Position numbers and translations under genes: made by a program. 9,355 nucleotides of DNA from CAUVKI01 sp963552605 (GTDB lineage Bacteria > Bacillota > Clostridia > Tissierellales > Peptoniphilaceae): the NCBI GenBank assembly GCA_963552605.1, contig CAUVKI010000053.1:1-9355 (forward strand). Reading direction: 5' to 3'. Below the pieces are notes generated by a model. That model was given only the letters and a program-made list of their open reading frames with translations. It ran no database searches and was not told where the DNA came from. The stretch's first letter is position 1. Each line of letters starts with the position of its first letter. Below are positions 1 to 6,890 of this stretch, piece by piece.

Positions 1-38
1 TTCAGTTTTCAAGGTTCTCTCGGCTCTCTCAAGCCGAC
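1..38 (-). ncRNA. rRNA operon leader (boxB-like hairpin and boxA-like antiterminator)
   Basis: Read on the minus strand just downstream of the consensus promoter, this segment has a perfect 6-bp stem (20-25 pairs with 32-37) with a 6-base loop. It is followed at 18-1 by AGAACCTTGAAAACTGAA. That string resembles the boxA/leader sequence (TTGAAAACT core) found before 16S rRNA and in spacers of rRNA operons in Firmicutes, where it recruits Nus-type antitermination factors. The hairpin fits the boxB position. The leader is cut by the window edge. The inference is that a 16S rRNA gene follows beyond position 1; a tRNA cluster is a less likely alternative. Confidence 0.7.
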
Positions 39-44
39 TTGGTT

Positions 45-110
45 ATTATACTCGCATCTTCCTCCCCTGTCAAGCTTTTTTTTGTCATTTTTAAAAAAGT
101 TTTTTGAATT
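45..110 (-). promoter_or_regulatory. Exact-consensus sigma-A promoter with UP-like element, probably for an rRNA operon
   Basis: On the minus strand the -35 box TTGACA is at 73-68 and the -10 box TATAAT at 50-45. They are separated by exactly 17 bases, so both hexamers and the spacing match consensus. Upstream, about 110-76, are alternating A and T tracts resembling an RNA polymerase alpha-subunit UP element. Transcription would start at a purine around 38-40. A promoter this strong, followed by boxB/boxA-like elements, is typical of stable RNA operons, which are usually controlled by growth rate and the stringent response. Confidence 0.85.
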
Positions 111-117
111 TAAGCTT

Positions 118-285
118 GTTCCTGCAATTGCAAGCTTTCTTCAATAAATCAGTTCGTTGAGAAGGATTTCCGATTTCCCGCCTACCAAAGTCAATTACTC
201 CGATTGTGCCATTATCTTTGTAGATCGGATTACCCAGATAAAAATATCCATGCATATAGACCGGTGCTTCTTTCCAAAATGGAAT
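118..285 (-). pseudogene. Relic of an APH/choline-kinase-like phosphotransferase C-lobe
   Basis: One minus-strand frame, with stops just upstream (288-286 and 294-292) and running open to 93-91, reads like the catalytic core of the phosphotransferase enzyme family (PF01636). It contains PVYMHGYFYLGN, then VIDFGRREIGNPS and TDLLK. In intact members these correspond to HGDxxxxN (catalytic Asp), IDFG (metal-binding Asp) and GxPxxDL. Here the catalytic Asp of HGD is Tyr, there is no start codon or N-lobe, and only about 55 residues remain, so this is a decayed fragment rather than a gene. Intact relatives phosphorylate small hydroxylated substrates such as aminoglycosides or choline. The relic sits between the uvrC terminator and the rRNA-type promoter. 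The assignment comes from motif order recognised by eye. Confidence 0.6.
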
Positions 286-336
286 CTATACCTAAAGATA
301 CGCCTTTTTGCGTTGCATAAAAAATTTGTAGTGAAT

Positions 337-366
337 AAAAAAAAGCTGTCATAAAGCGGACAGCTC
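337..366 (-). terminator. Rho-independent terminator after uvrC
   Basis: Directly after the uvrC stop, the minus strand forms a 7-bp stem (AGCTGTC with GACAGCT; 359-365 with 344-350) and an 8-base loop. A run of eight T residues follows (A-tract at 337-344 on the plus strand). It closes the pepP-fprA-uvrC transcript. Confidence 0.9.
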
Positions 367-370
367 TTTC

Positions 371-2221
371 TTATTCACGATGAAAGAAATCGTAAAGAGA
401 TTTTGCGGAGCGTTTATCCATTGATTTTACCTCCAAGAGTTCTTCCATTTTTGCCGTCTTTATCTTTTCAATACTCTTGAAATGCTCCATAAGCTCTTGT
501 TTTCTTTTTTTTCCCACATATGGAATTTCATCCAGAGAGGAGCGGAGCATTCTCTTATCTCTCAAGGAGCGATGAAAGGATATCGCAAAGCGGTGAACTT
601 CTTCCTGAATTTTATAAATCAGACGAAAGATATCGGATTTTTCATCAAACCTATACTCTCTATCTTCATAAAAAAGTCCTCTAGTTTGGTGAAACTCGTT
701 TTTTACCATTCCGACCACAGGTATTTCCAATCCCAATTCCTCAAGCACCTTTTTAGCAGCATTGACCTGTATCCTTCCCCCGTCCATCAAAATCACATCG
801 GGAGTGCGATAAAAAGAATTGTTATCCGAATTTTCAGGCTTCAAAAGGAGCTTGCTGAAACGGCGGTTAAGCATTTCGGTCATTGAGGCATAATCGTCCG
901 CAAAACTTGTGTTTATTTTGAAACGACGATAGTCGCTTTTTTTTGCCATTGCATTTTCAAACACCACCATTCCCCCCACTGTGTCAACTCCTTGGATATG
1001 AGAAATATCAAATGCTTCTATGCGGGAAATATCGAATTCAAGTCCCAAAGTGTTTTTCAAAGCGTTTAGAGTTTCTCTATTTTTCTGCGCCTCTTTTAAA
1101 AATTTATCCCCGTGTCTTTCGAGCATCAAATCGGCATTTTCTTTTACCATCTGCAATATCTTATCCTTAATGCCTTTTTTGGGAACGGTAAGGCTTATGG
1201 CTTGCCCTTTTTTCTCGGAAAGAGCTTTCAATAAAATTTCAGAGTCGAAAGGTTCCAACTCGGTTATTATCTCATTGGGAATGAAAGCGGAGCCGAAATA
1301 GAATTGCTGAAGAAATAAACCAAGTATCTCGTCTTGTGATTTTTCCCAAGTGTTCTCCATTACATAATATTCCCTGCCCATTATTTTTCCGTGCCGCACA
1401 AAAAAAATTTGACAAATTGACCTGTCCTCCCCTTGCGAAAGGGCGACATAGTCCTGAAAACTATCCTTTGTGGAAACCACTTTTTGTTCTTCATATAGAG
1501 TTTTTATGCTTTCTATCCTGTCTCTATAAAGTGCGGCCCTTTCAAAATTAAGTTCGCTTGACGCTTTGTCCATCGCATTTTTGAGTAGAGATTCAATTTC
1601 TTTCTCCCCGTTTTTTGCGGACAACAGCTTTTTTGCTTCTCTTATTTTTTCATCATATTCTTCAGCACTAAGCTCTCCGCTGCAAGGGGCGCAGCATTTA
1701 CCCGTAAACTTATAGAGGCAGGGTCTCTCTTTAGTGGGCACGACTTTCAAATTTCTGGAACAGGTTCTGAGATGAAAAAATTCCTCTATGGTTTCCAGAA
1801 AACTGCTCACAGCATAACCGTTGGGATAAGGACCGTAGTATTTTCCCCCATCTTTTAGTATTCTTCTTACTTTTTGCAGTCGGGGATATGTTTCGTCGGT
1901 TATTTTGATATAGGGATACTGTTTGTCGTCTTTTAGGAGAATATTATACTTGGGTCGGTTATCCTTAATCAAGGTGGCTTCCAAAACAAATGCTTCAACC
2001 TCAGTCGATACCGTTATATATTCAAAATCGCATATGTTGGATACCATAAGTCTTGTTTTGGGAGTATGATTTTTTTGACTTTGGAAATACTGCCTGACCC
2101 TTCGCCTAAGATTTTTTGCTTTCCCCACATAAATAATTTCCCCGGCGCCGCCTTTCATAAGGTAGACACCGGGGTTTTCGGGAAGTTTATTAAGTTTTTC
2201 TCTCAAGTCCATATTTTGCAT
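371..2221 (-). CDS. uvrC: UvrABC excinuclease subunit C
   Basis: UvrC makes the dual incisions 3' and 5' of a bulky DNA lesion after UvrAB loading in cytoplasmic nucleotide excision repair. The 616-residue protein is of usual length with all domains in order. The GIY-YIG nuclease is at about 16-95 (GVYLMK, IYVGKAKNL, LIKDNRPKYN). A cysteine cluster at C154, C168, C176 and C180 matches the proposed 4Fe-4S site of E. coli UvrC. A UVR motif lies at about 205-240. The RNase H-like 5' nuclease has D405 (FDISHIQG), D480 (LMDGG) and H543 (EEVHRF). A helix-hairpin-helix region lies at about 564-612. The chosen ATG has GAGG nine bases upstream; a second ATG three codons in is less well placed. It starts 14 bases after fprA and is followed by a terminator, so it is the last gene of that transcript. 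Confidence 0.97.
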   Translation of the reverse strand: MQNMDLREKLNKLPENPGVYLMKGGAGEIIYVGKAKNLRRRVRQYFQSQKNHTPKTRLMVSNICDFEYITVSTEVEAFVLEATLIKDNRPKYNILLKDDKQYPYIKITDETYPRLQKVRRILKDGGKYYGPYPNGYAVSSFLETIEEFFHLRTCSRNLKVVPTKERPCLYKFTGKCCAPCSGELSAEEYDEKIREAKKLLSAKNGEKEIESLLKNAMDKASSELNFERAALYRDRIESIKTLYEEQKVVSTKDSFQDYVALSQGEDRSICQIFFVRHGKIMGREYYVMENTWEKSQDEILGLFLQQFYFGSAFIPNEIITELEPFDSEILLKALSEKKGQAISLTVPKKGIKDKILQMVKENADLMLERHGDKFLKEAQKNRETLNALKNTLGLEFDISRIEAFDISHIQGVDTVGGMVVFENAMAKKSDYRRFKINTSFADDYASMTEMLNRRFSKLLLKPENSDNNSFYRTPDVILMDGGRIQVNAAKKVLEELGLEIPVVGMVKNEFHQTRGLFYEDREYRFDEKSDIFRLIYKIQEEVHRFAISFHRSLRDKRMLRSSLDEIPYVGKKRKQELMEHFKSIEKIKTAKMEELLEVKSMDKRSAKSLYDFFHRE

Positions 2222-2235
2222 TAAAAAACGCCTCG

Positions 2236-3447
2236 TTATTCCAAACTCTTTATCAGCTCGTTCACTCTGTCCTCTATCGCTTTTAAATCTTCTTCCGAGG
2301 GTCTGCCGTTATACTCAACCGACGGGAGAAAACTCCAATTCATTTTCTTGCCTTCCATTATCTCCAAAAGCTCTTTTTCCGCTCCGCCCGACCAACCGTA
2401 TGAGCCCAGACGGAAAGCCTTTCTCCCGAAAACTTTTTTCTTTCCCAGTTCGTTTAATACCGATGCCATAGGGGGAAACATATGATATTCGTAGGTCGGC
2501 ATTCCCAAGATAATCCCTTGAGATCTCCAGCAGGCTTTGAGTATCAATCCTTCCTCGCTCTTGGGCACTCTGAAAATGTGGTATTTTATCCCTGATTTTT
2601 CCAAGGTCTCAACAGCTCTCCTTACGCCCATTTCGGAAAATCCGTACATAGAGCCCCAAATAAGCGTGATTTCCGCTCTCGCTTTGCCGTTTTGACAGGC
2701 GGAAAGTTCCTCATAGAGCTTTAAAATTCTTTCGGGATCTTTTCTCCAAATTATTCCGTGCCCCGGGCAAATTATTTTTGCACCGAGTTCTCTGACTTTT
2801 TTTATGGAACTTTCCACGGGTTTTGAGCAAATCGCCATAACATTGGAATAATAACCGAAAGCTTCGTCCTCATAGAACCCCAATTCTTCTTCACTCAGGC
2901 AGTCATCATAGCCGTTTTCGGATACCGCACCGTAGGAGCCGAAACCGTCGCAACTGAACACGCAGCCGCTTTTTTCATCATAGGTGAGCATAGTTTCCGG
3001 CCAGTGGATATTGGGGTTCATCACAAATTTTAATTGACGATTTCCCATGTCAAGCACCTCTCCGTCACTTACGACGTTCACATCGTCTCGCCCGAAAAAG
3101 GCTTTCAAAACTCCTTTTCCCTTTTGAGAAAGAAATATCTCAATATCCGGTTTAAGTTTCAACAAAGGGTCAAGCCATGCGGAGTGATCCGGCTCCATAT
3201 GGTTTATAATCAGGTATTTTAACTTTTCAAAAGAACTTTCCGCCTTTTCCAAAATCTCACAAAGAGAGTCCTTTGAGCCGCTCCACTTTGCGACACCGTC
3301 TATAAGAGCATCGCCTTTTTCTCCGTGCACCAGAAAAGAATTTACCGATACCCCGTTGGGCATAACCCAAATTCCCTCAAAATAGGCAGTGTTCGGCAAA
3401 TTTTCGGAGATTTGCCAAACACCCTCGCACACTTTTGTAATATTCAT
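2236..3447 (-). CDS. FprA-type flavodiiron protein (A-type flavoprotein, O2/NO reductase)
   Basis: A-type flavodiiron proteins reduce O2 to water and/or NO to N2O in the cytoplasm of anaerobes, using electrons from rubredoxin or a related carrier. The 403-residue chain has a metallo-beta-lactamase-like diiron domain (about 1-250) with H83, E85, D87 and H88 in NHMEPDHS, then H148, D167 and H230. These positions are nearly the same as in Moorella FprA. A flavodoxin-like FMN domain (about 257-400) follows, with the phosphate loop GSMYGFSEMG at 265-274 and the later GSYGWSGGAEKE. There is no C-terminal rubredoxin or reductase fusion, so a separate electron donor is needed. The ATG has a strong GGAGG only four bases away. 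It follows pepP by 118 bases with no terminator and precedes uvrC by 14 bases. Preference for O2 or NO cannot be read from sequence. Confidence 0.94.
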   Translation of the reverse strand: MNITKVCEGVWQISENLPNTAYFEGIWVMPNGVSVNSFLVHGEKGDALIDGVAKWSGSKDSLCEILEKAESSFEKLKYLIINHMEPDHSAWLDPLLKLKPDIEIFLSQKGKGVLKAFFGRDDVNVVSDGEVLDMGNRQLKFVMNPNIHWPETMLTYDEKSGCVFSCDGFGSYGAVSENGYDDCLSEEELGFYEDEAFGYYSNVMAICSKPVESSIKKVRELGAKIICPGHGIIWRKDPERILKLYEELSACQNGKARAEITLIWGSMYGFSEMGVRRAVETLEKSGIKYHIFRVPKSEEGLILKACWRSQGIILGMPTYEYHMFPPMASVLNELGKKKVFGRKAFRLGSYGWSGGAEKELLEIMEGKKMNWSFLPSVEYNGRPSEEDLKAIEDRVNELIKSLE

Positions 3448-3477
3448 AGCCCCTCCTTTTCCCGTTTACTCTCAACC

Positions 3478-3552
3478 TTAAAACAAAAGCTCAAGAACCG
3501 CCTCAAGTAATCCAAGCCCGATTTCCTGCAAAAGTTGCCCTTTCCAGTCCAC
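3478..3552 (-). CDS. Possible 24-residue small peptide between pepP and fprA
   Basis: In the gap after the pepP stop, a GTG (3552-3550) opens a 24-codon frame ending in TAA. The AGGGGG nine bases upstream overlaps the pepP stop codon and could serve as its ribosome binding site. The predicted peptide starts MDWKGQLLQEIG and is rich in Leu with spaced Glu and Gly, ending in Phe. It would form a short acidic amphipathic helix. I recognise no family. A real product would be a small membrane-associated or coupling peptide, but a frame this short can arise by chance. A second frame in the gap (GTG start, about 38 codons) is less protein-like. Confidence 0.3.
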   Translation of the reverse strand: MDWKGQLLQEIGLGLLEAVLELLF

Positions 3553-3565
3553 TGCACCGCACCCC

Positions 3566-5347
3566 CTATATGGATTTTGTCTTCTCTCTAAGGAATGATT
3601 TCTCCTCGTCGTTAAGATACCCGCAAAGGTCGTCGTAAACCACTTTATTGTAGTCATTGAGCCATTTTATTTCGTCGTCGCTTAACATTTCCTTAATCAC
3701 GGGCTTGGTGTCTATATAAACTCTTGTGAAGGTGTCAAAGCCGAAAAAGTTTCCGTCAGGCGTCTTTCTATCGAAAAGGCAGACCATAATATTTTCTATT
3801 CGGATTCCGTGCTTGCCCTCTTTGTAGACTCCCGGCTCGTTGCTCGTAACCATTCCAACTTCAAATGCCGTCATATTTGCAGGAGAATTTGCAATTCTTT
3901 GAGGTCCTTCATGCACATTCAGATAATATCCCACTCCGTGCCCCGTTCCGCACTTATAGTCCATTCCGTGTTTCCACATCGGAGCTCTTGAAATCGTATC
4001 GAGCATAGGTCCGGTGGTGCCCTCGAGAAATTTCATTTCGGTAAGCCTTATCACACTTTGTAGGGTGAGGGTGTAGTCTTTCTTTTCTTCTTCCGTAAGT
4101 TCTCCCAAGGAAACCGTGCGTGTGATGTCGGTCGTTCCAAAAAAATATTGTCCTCCCGAGTCCAAAAGATAAAAACTTCTCGGCTCAAGAGTTGCAGGAG
4201 TTCCATTCTCGTGATTATAGTGCATCATTGCGGCATTAGCTCCGAAAGCGGAGATGCTGTCAAAACTTTCTTCTATGAAATCGGGGTCTTGTGTTCTATA
4301 TTCGTGAATTTTATCCGCTGCAGTCTTTTCCGTAACCTTTCCCGAAGGGAGTTCTTTTTCAAGCCACATAAAAAATTTAGTCAAAGCCACTCCGTCTTTT
4401 ACATATGCCGTATATTGATTTTTAATTTCCGTTTCGTTCTTAATCGTTTTAAGTTTCTCGGTGATGTCGGGAATATCCAACTTCTCCACTCCCTCAGGAA
4501 CGGCTGAAATCAGTTTGTCGTTTGCCTTTGAACCGCTAAATGCCAAAACCTTCCCCTTTTTCAAATTACCGATGTCTTTGAAAATATCTTCATATCCTCT
4601 TATCTCTATGTTATTTTGCTTGAAACTCTCACGCACCTCGTCGGTTACCTTTTTCTCATCTACGTAGAAATACGCCTTGTCTTTCTCAACCAACGCATAG
4701 GAAATCACCACCGGATTATTTGCAACATCTCGTCCCCTGACATTGTAAAGCCACGCCACATCATCAACACTTGCCACCAAATAATAATCCGCATTTTCTT
4801 CAGCCATTTTTTCACGCACTGCTGAAAGTTTTTCCTTTGAAGATTTCCCCGCATATTTTATGTCCAGTATAAAAGTTTTTCCCAAGGGAAGAGGCGGACG
4901 ATCTTTCCAAATAGGAGAAATCAAATCGTGTTCCGTAGAAACTTTAATTTTCTTACGCTTAAATTCTTTTTTCAGCTGTTTCACTCCCAAGTACGAATAA
5001 ACTTCCCCGTTCACTCCCACCACGGCATTTTCTTTCAGATTATCCTTAAGCCACTTTGTAATGGAGGGAGTGTCGGCAAGCCCCAGCTTCATAAGTTTGA
5101 AGTTTGAGCCGGAAATCTGTTCCGCTGCTTGGATATAGTAGCGTCCGTCCGCCCAAAGAAGTGCCTCGTCTTTGGTTATAACAGCCGTACCTGCCGAACC
5201 CGTAAAGCCTGTAATCCATTCTCTGGATTTATAATAATCCGTGATATACTCGGACATATGAGGGTCCGCCGTGTTCACGATATAAGCGTCGAGTTTTTTT
5301 TCCGCAAGTTCTTTTCTTATCGCCTCTATTTTTTCATTTGTCGTCAT
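3566..5347 (-). CDS. pepP: Xaa-Pro aminopeptidase (M24B, three-domain type)
   Basis: This cytoplasmic metallopeptidase removes an N-terminal residue preceding proline, helping break down proline-containing peptides. The 593-residue protein has two creatinase-like N-terminal domains (about 5-140 and 155-300), a pita-bread catalytic domain (about 310-525) and a C-terminal extension (to 593). That is the long layout of eukaryotic XPNPEP1 and many Firmicutes enzymes rather than the roughly 440-residue E. coli PepP. The dinuclear metal ligands are D396 and D407 (LLDSGG, TTDITRT), H470 (GTGHGVG), E504 (SNEPG) and E518 (RIENI). H376 and H479 are the expected substrate-site histidines. No signal peptide is seen. 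The ATG has an AAGGAGGT site seven bases upstream and a promoter about 40 bases upstream. It is the first gene of the pepP-fprA-uvrC transcript. The symbol is used for function; orthology to E. coli pepP is not implied. Confidence 0.93.
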   Translation of the reverse strand: MTTNEKIEAIRKELAEKKLDAYIVNTADPHMSEYITDYYKSREWITGFTGSAGTAVITKDEALLWADGRYYIQAAEQISGSNFKLMKLGLADTPSITKWLKDNLKENAVVGVNGEVYSYLGVKQLKKEFKRKKIKVSTEHDLISPIWKDRPPLPLGKTFILDIKYAGKSSKEKLSAVREKMAEENADYYLVASVDDVAWLYNVRGRDVANNPVVISYALVEKDKAYFYVDEKKVTDEVRESFKQNNIEIRGYEDIFKDIGNLKKGKVLAFSGSKANDKLISAVPEGVEKLDIPDITEKLKTIKNETEIKNQYTAYVKDGVALTKFFMWLEKELPSGKVTEKTAADKIHEYRTQDPDFIEESFDSISAFGANAAMMHYNHENGTPATLEPRSFYLLDSGGQYFFGTTDITRTVSLGELTEEEKKDYTLTLQSVIRLTEMKFLEGTTGPMLDTISRAPMWKHGMDYKCGTGHGVGYYLNVHEGPQRIANSPANMTAFEVGMVTSNEPGVYKEGKHGIRIENIMVCLFDRKTPDGNFFGFDTFTRVYIDTKPVIKEMLSDDEIKWLNDYNKVVYDDLCGYLNDEEKSFLREKTKSI

Positions 5348-5387
5348 AAAAATACCTCCTTCTTTCTCTAAAAAGCTATCTTAGCGG

Positions 5388-5398
5388 ATTATACCACA
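5388..5398 (-). promoter_or_regulatory. Extended -10 promoter for the pepP operon
   Basis: The minus strand has TGGTATAAT (5396-5388), a perfect -10 hexamer with the TGn extension. The -35 region about 17 bases upstream is poor, as often seen with extended -10 promoters. It lies about 40 bases before the pepP start and downstream of the preceding operon's terminator, so it should initiate the pepP-fprA-uvrC transcript. Confidence 0.7.
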
Positions 5399-5464
5399 AA
5401 AATAAGTCTGAAAAACAGGTTGTATTGCTTTGTCCAAAATTCTTTAGTTTAATTTTTTTTGAAC

Positions 5465-5493
5465 AAAAAAAAGGAAGATTTCCCAAACCTTCC
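5465..5493 (-). terminator. Rho-independent terminator after the MATE gene
   Basis: On the minus strand GGAAGGTTT and AAATCTTCC form a 9-bp stem with one G-T wobble (5493-5485 with 5481-5473) and a GGG loop. Eight T residues follow. It lies about 40 bases after the MATE stop codon and separates the ECF/MATE operon from the pepP operon. Confidence 0.9.
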
Positions 5494-5532
5494 CTTATTG
5501 TTTATGCGTTCAATTTTATTTCGTGCTTCCGC

Positions 5533-6876
5533 TCAGTTTATTTTGTTTAAGGATTTGTATTCGTTCACAAGCAAACCGATTGCAATCAAAAGAATGATGA
5601 TGTCGTTTAAGGGCAGAGCCAACCATACCCCCAGCACATTTCCTTTCAATAAAATGGGCATTATAAGAACTAAAGGGATTACCAGCACAAGTTGTCTTAA
5701 TATGACCAATAAACCGGCTTGCTTAGCTTTGCCGATTGACTGAAAATAAGTGACCAGCATAATCAGCAATCCGTAAGTCGGAAAGGCGCAGTACATCAAT
5801 CGAAAGTTTGAAAGACCCGAAGCCACGATATCGGGTTCCTTAATGAAAGCGGATAATATTTGTGTGGGGAATAATTCAATTACTATGAAGAATGCTCCCG
5901 CAAGGCAGGTTGATCCCGCAATGAATACATTTGTAAGTTTTCTTACTCGCAAATAATTCTTTGCTCCGAAATTTGTGCCGACAGCCGGCTGCATTCCCTG
6001 ACTCATTCCCCATATCGGAACAAAAGCAAGCTGCATTACCCTTTGCGCCGCTCCCATAAGCGGAATTTGATTTTCTCCGCCGAAACGTGCGGCAGTGTTA
6101 TACACAATGGTCATTTGTATAAGCATCATAACCTGCATAAACATTGCGCTCATACCTACCGAAAATATTTCGGGGTTAAGTTCTTTTGCAGGTTTTATCC
6201 CGTGAAATCGCACCACGGGACTTTTTTTGATAAAGTAAACATAAGTCGCCGCAGCTTGTATAAATTGAGAAATCACCGTTGCGATTGCGACCGCCTGCGG
6301 ACCTTTGGAGGGAAGCAGGAGTATAAATATTGGATCCAATATGATGTTTAAAATTGCACCCGCAGCCATAATTCCCATTGCGGTTTTCATTCGTCCTTCC
6401 GCGCGGATAATCATATTTGCTCCCTGCATAAAGTTCACGAATATTGAACCGATATATACTGTCCTTAAGTAGGAGACACCCATTTCAAGTACGTTTTCCT
6501 CTGCTCCGGAAAACTTGAGAAACAAAGGTGCAAAAGGAATTCCCAAAATCATTACGATTGTTGAAAGAAAAATCACTATAAAAACGAGATTTCCCATAAT
6601 CTTATCAATCGTATCCCGATCCTGATTTCCGACGGCACGTGAGAGCACCGACCCCGAACCTATTCCTACAAGCACCGCAATGGCGTTGTTTATGAGCATA
6701 AAAGGAGACGCCGCAGAAACTGCACTCATTGCGGAAGTCCCCACCATCTGCCCCACATAAATTGAGTCTACAAAAGAATACAGACCCACTATGAACTGCC
6801 CCAAAATGGCAGGAAGACTGAGACTTATCATCAGCTTCCACGGATTTTCAGTAAGCAGTTTATCCCGTACATTCAT
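5533..6876 (-). CDS. MATE family multidrug/cation efflux transporter
   Basis: MATE proteins are cytoplasmic-membrane antiporters that expel organic cations or metabolites in exchange for Na+ or H+. The 447-residue protein has the usual length and hydrophobic pattern for 12 membrane helices in two halves. The N-terminal half has LPAILGQFIVGLYSFVDSIYVG and GIGSGSVLSRAVGNQD. The second half has GAAQRVMQLAFVPIWGMSQG followed by MQPAVGTNFGAKNY. These are typical of the MepA/NorM-like group in Firmicutes. The ATG has GGAGG nine bases upstream, and that site abuts the stop codon of the preceding gene 14 bases away, so the two are probably cotranslated. As the last gene of an ECF operon it may export a substrate or product related to the imported compound, or act in general drug efflux. 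Substrate is not predictable from sequence. Confidence 0.94.
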   Translation of the reverse strand: MNVRDKLLTENPWKLMISLSLPAILGQFIVGLYSFVDSIYVGQMVGTSAMSAVSAASPFMLINNAIAVLVGIGSGSVLSRAVGNQDRDTIDKIMGNLVFIVIFLSTIVMILGIPFAPLFLKFSGAEENVLEMGVSYLRTVYIGSIFVNFMQGANMIIRAEGRMKTAMGIMAAGAILNIILDPIFILLLPSKGPQAVAIATVISQFIQAAATYVYFIKKSPVVRFHGIKPAKELNPEIFSVGMSAMFMQVMMLIQMTIVYNTAARFGGENQIPLMGAAQRVMQLAFVPIWGMSQGMQPAVGTNFGAKNYLRVRKLTNVFIAGSTCLAGAFFIVIELFPTQILSAFIKEPDIVASGLSNFRLMYCAFPTYGLLIMLVTYFQSIGKAKQAGLLVILRQLVLVIPLVLIMPILLKGNVLGVWLALPLNDIIILLIAIGLLVNEYKSLNKIN

Positions 6877-6890
6877 AATAAAGTTCCTCC

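Noticed and set aside
112..137. Inverted repeat AAGCTTG / CAAGCTT with a central TGCAATTGCA palindrome
   Set aside because: The 7-bp stem has a 12-base loop and no T-run on the minus strand, so it is not a convincing terminator. It may be a chance product of AT-rich sequence.
157..354. Plus-strand frame of 65 codons left of uvrC
   Set aside because: It lies opposite the phosphotransferase relic and the uvrC terminator, and has no recognisable motif or convincing ribosome binding site.
482..886. Plus-strand frame of 134 codons
   Set aside because: It is entirely antisense to the conserved nuclease and HhH region of uvrC, which fully explains the sequence. Other plus-strand frames opposite uvrC, fprA, pepP, MATE and the ATPase were dropped for the same reason.
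3478..3565. Internal terminator or promoter in the pepP-fprA gap
   Set aside because: There is no stem followed by a T-run, and the best -35/-10 pair (TTGAGG with TTTTAA) is too weak to call.
6605..6841. Minus-strand frame of 78 codons inside the MATE gene
   Set aside because: It is an out-of-frame shadow; the MATE frame carries the family motifs across the same bases.
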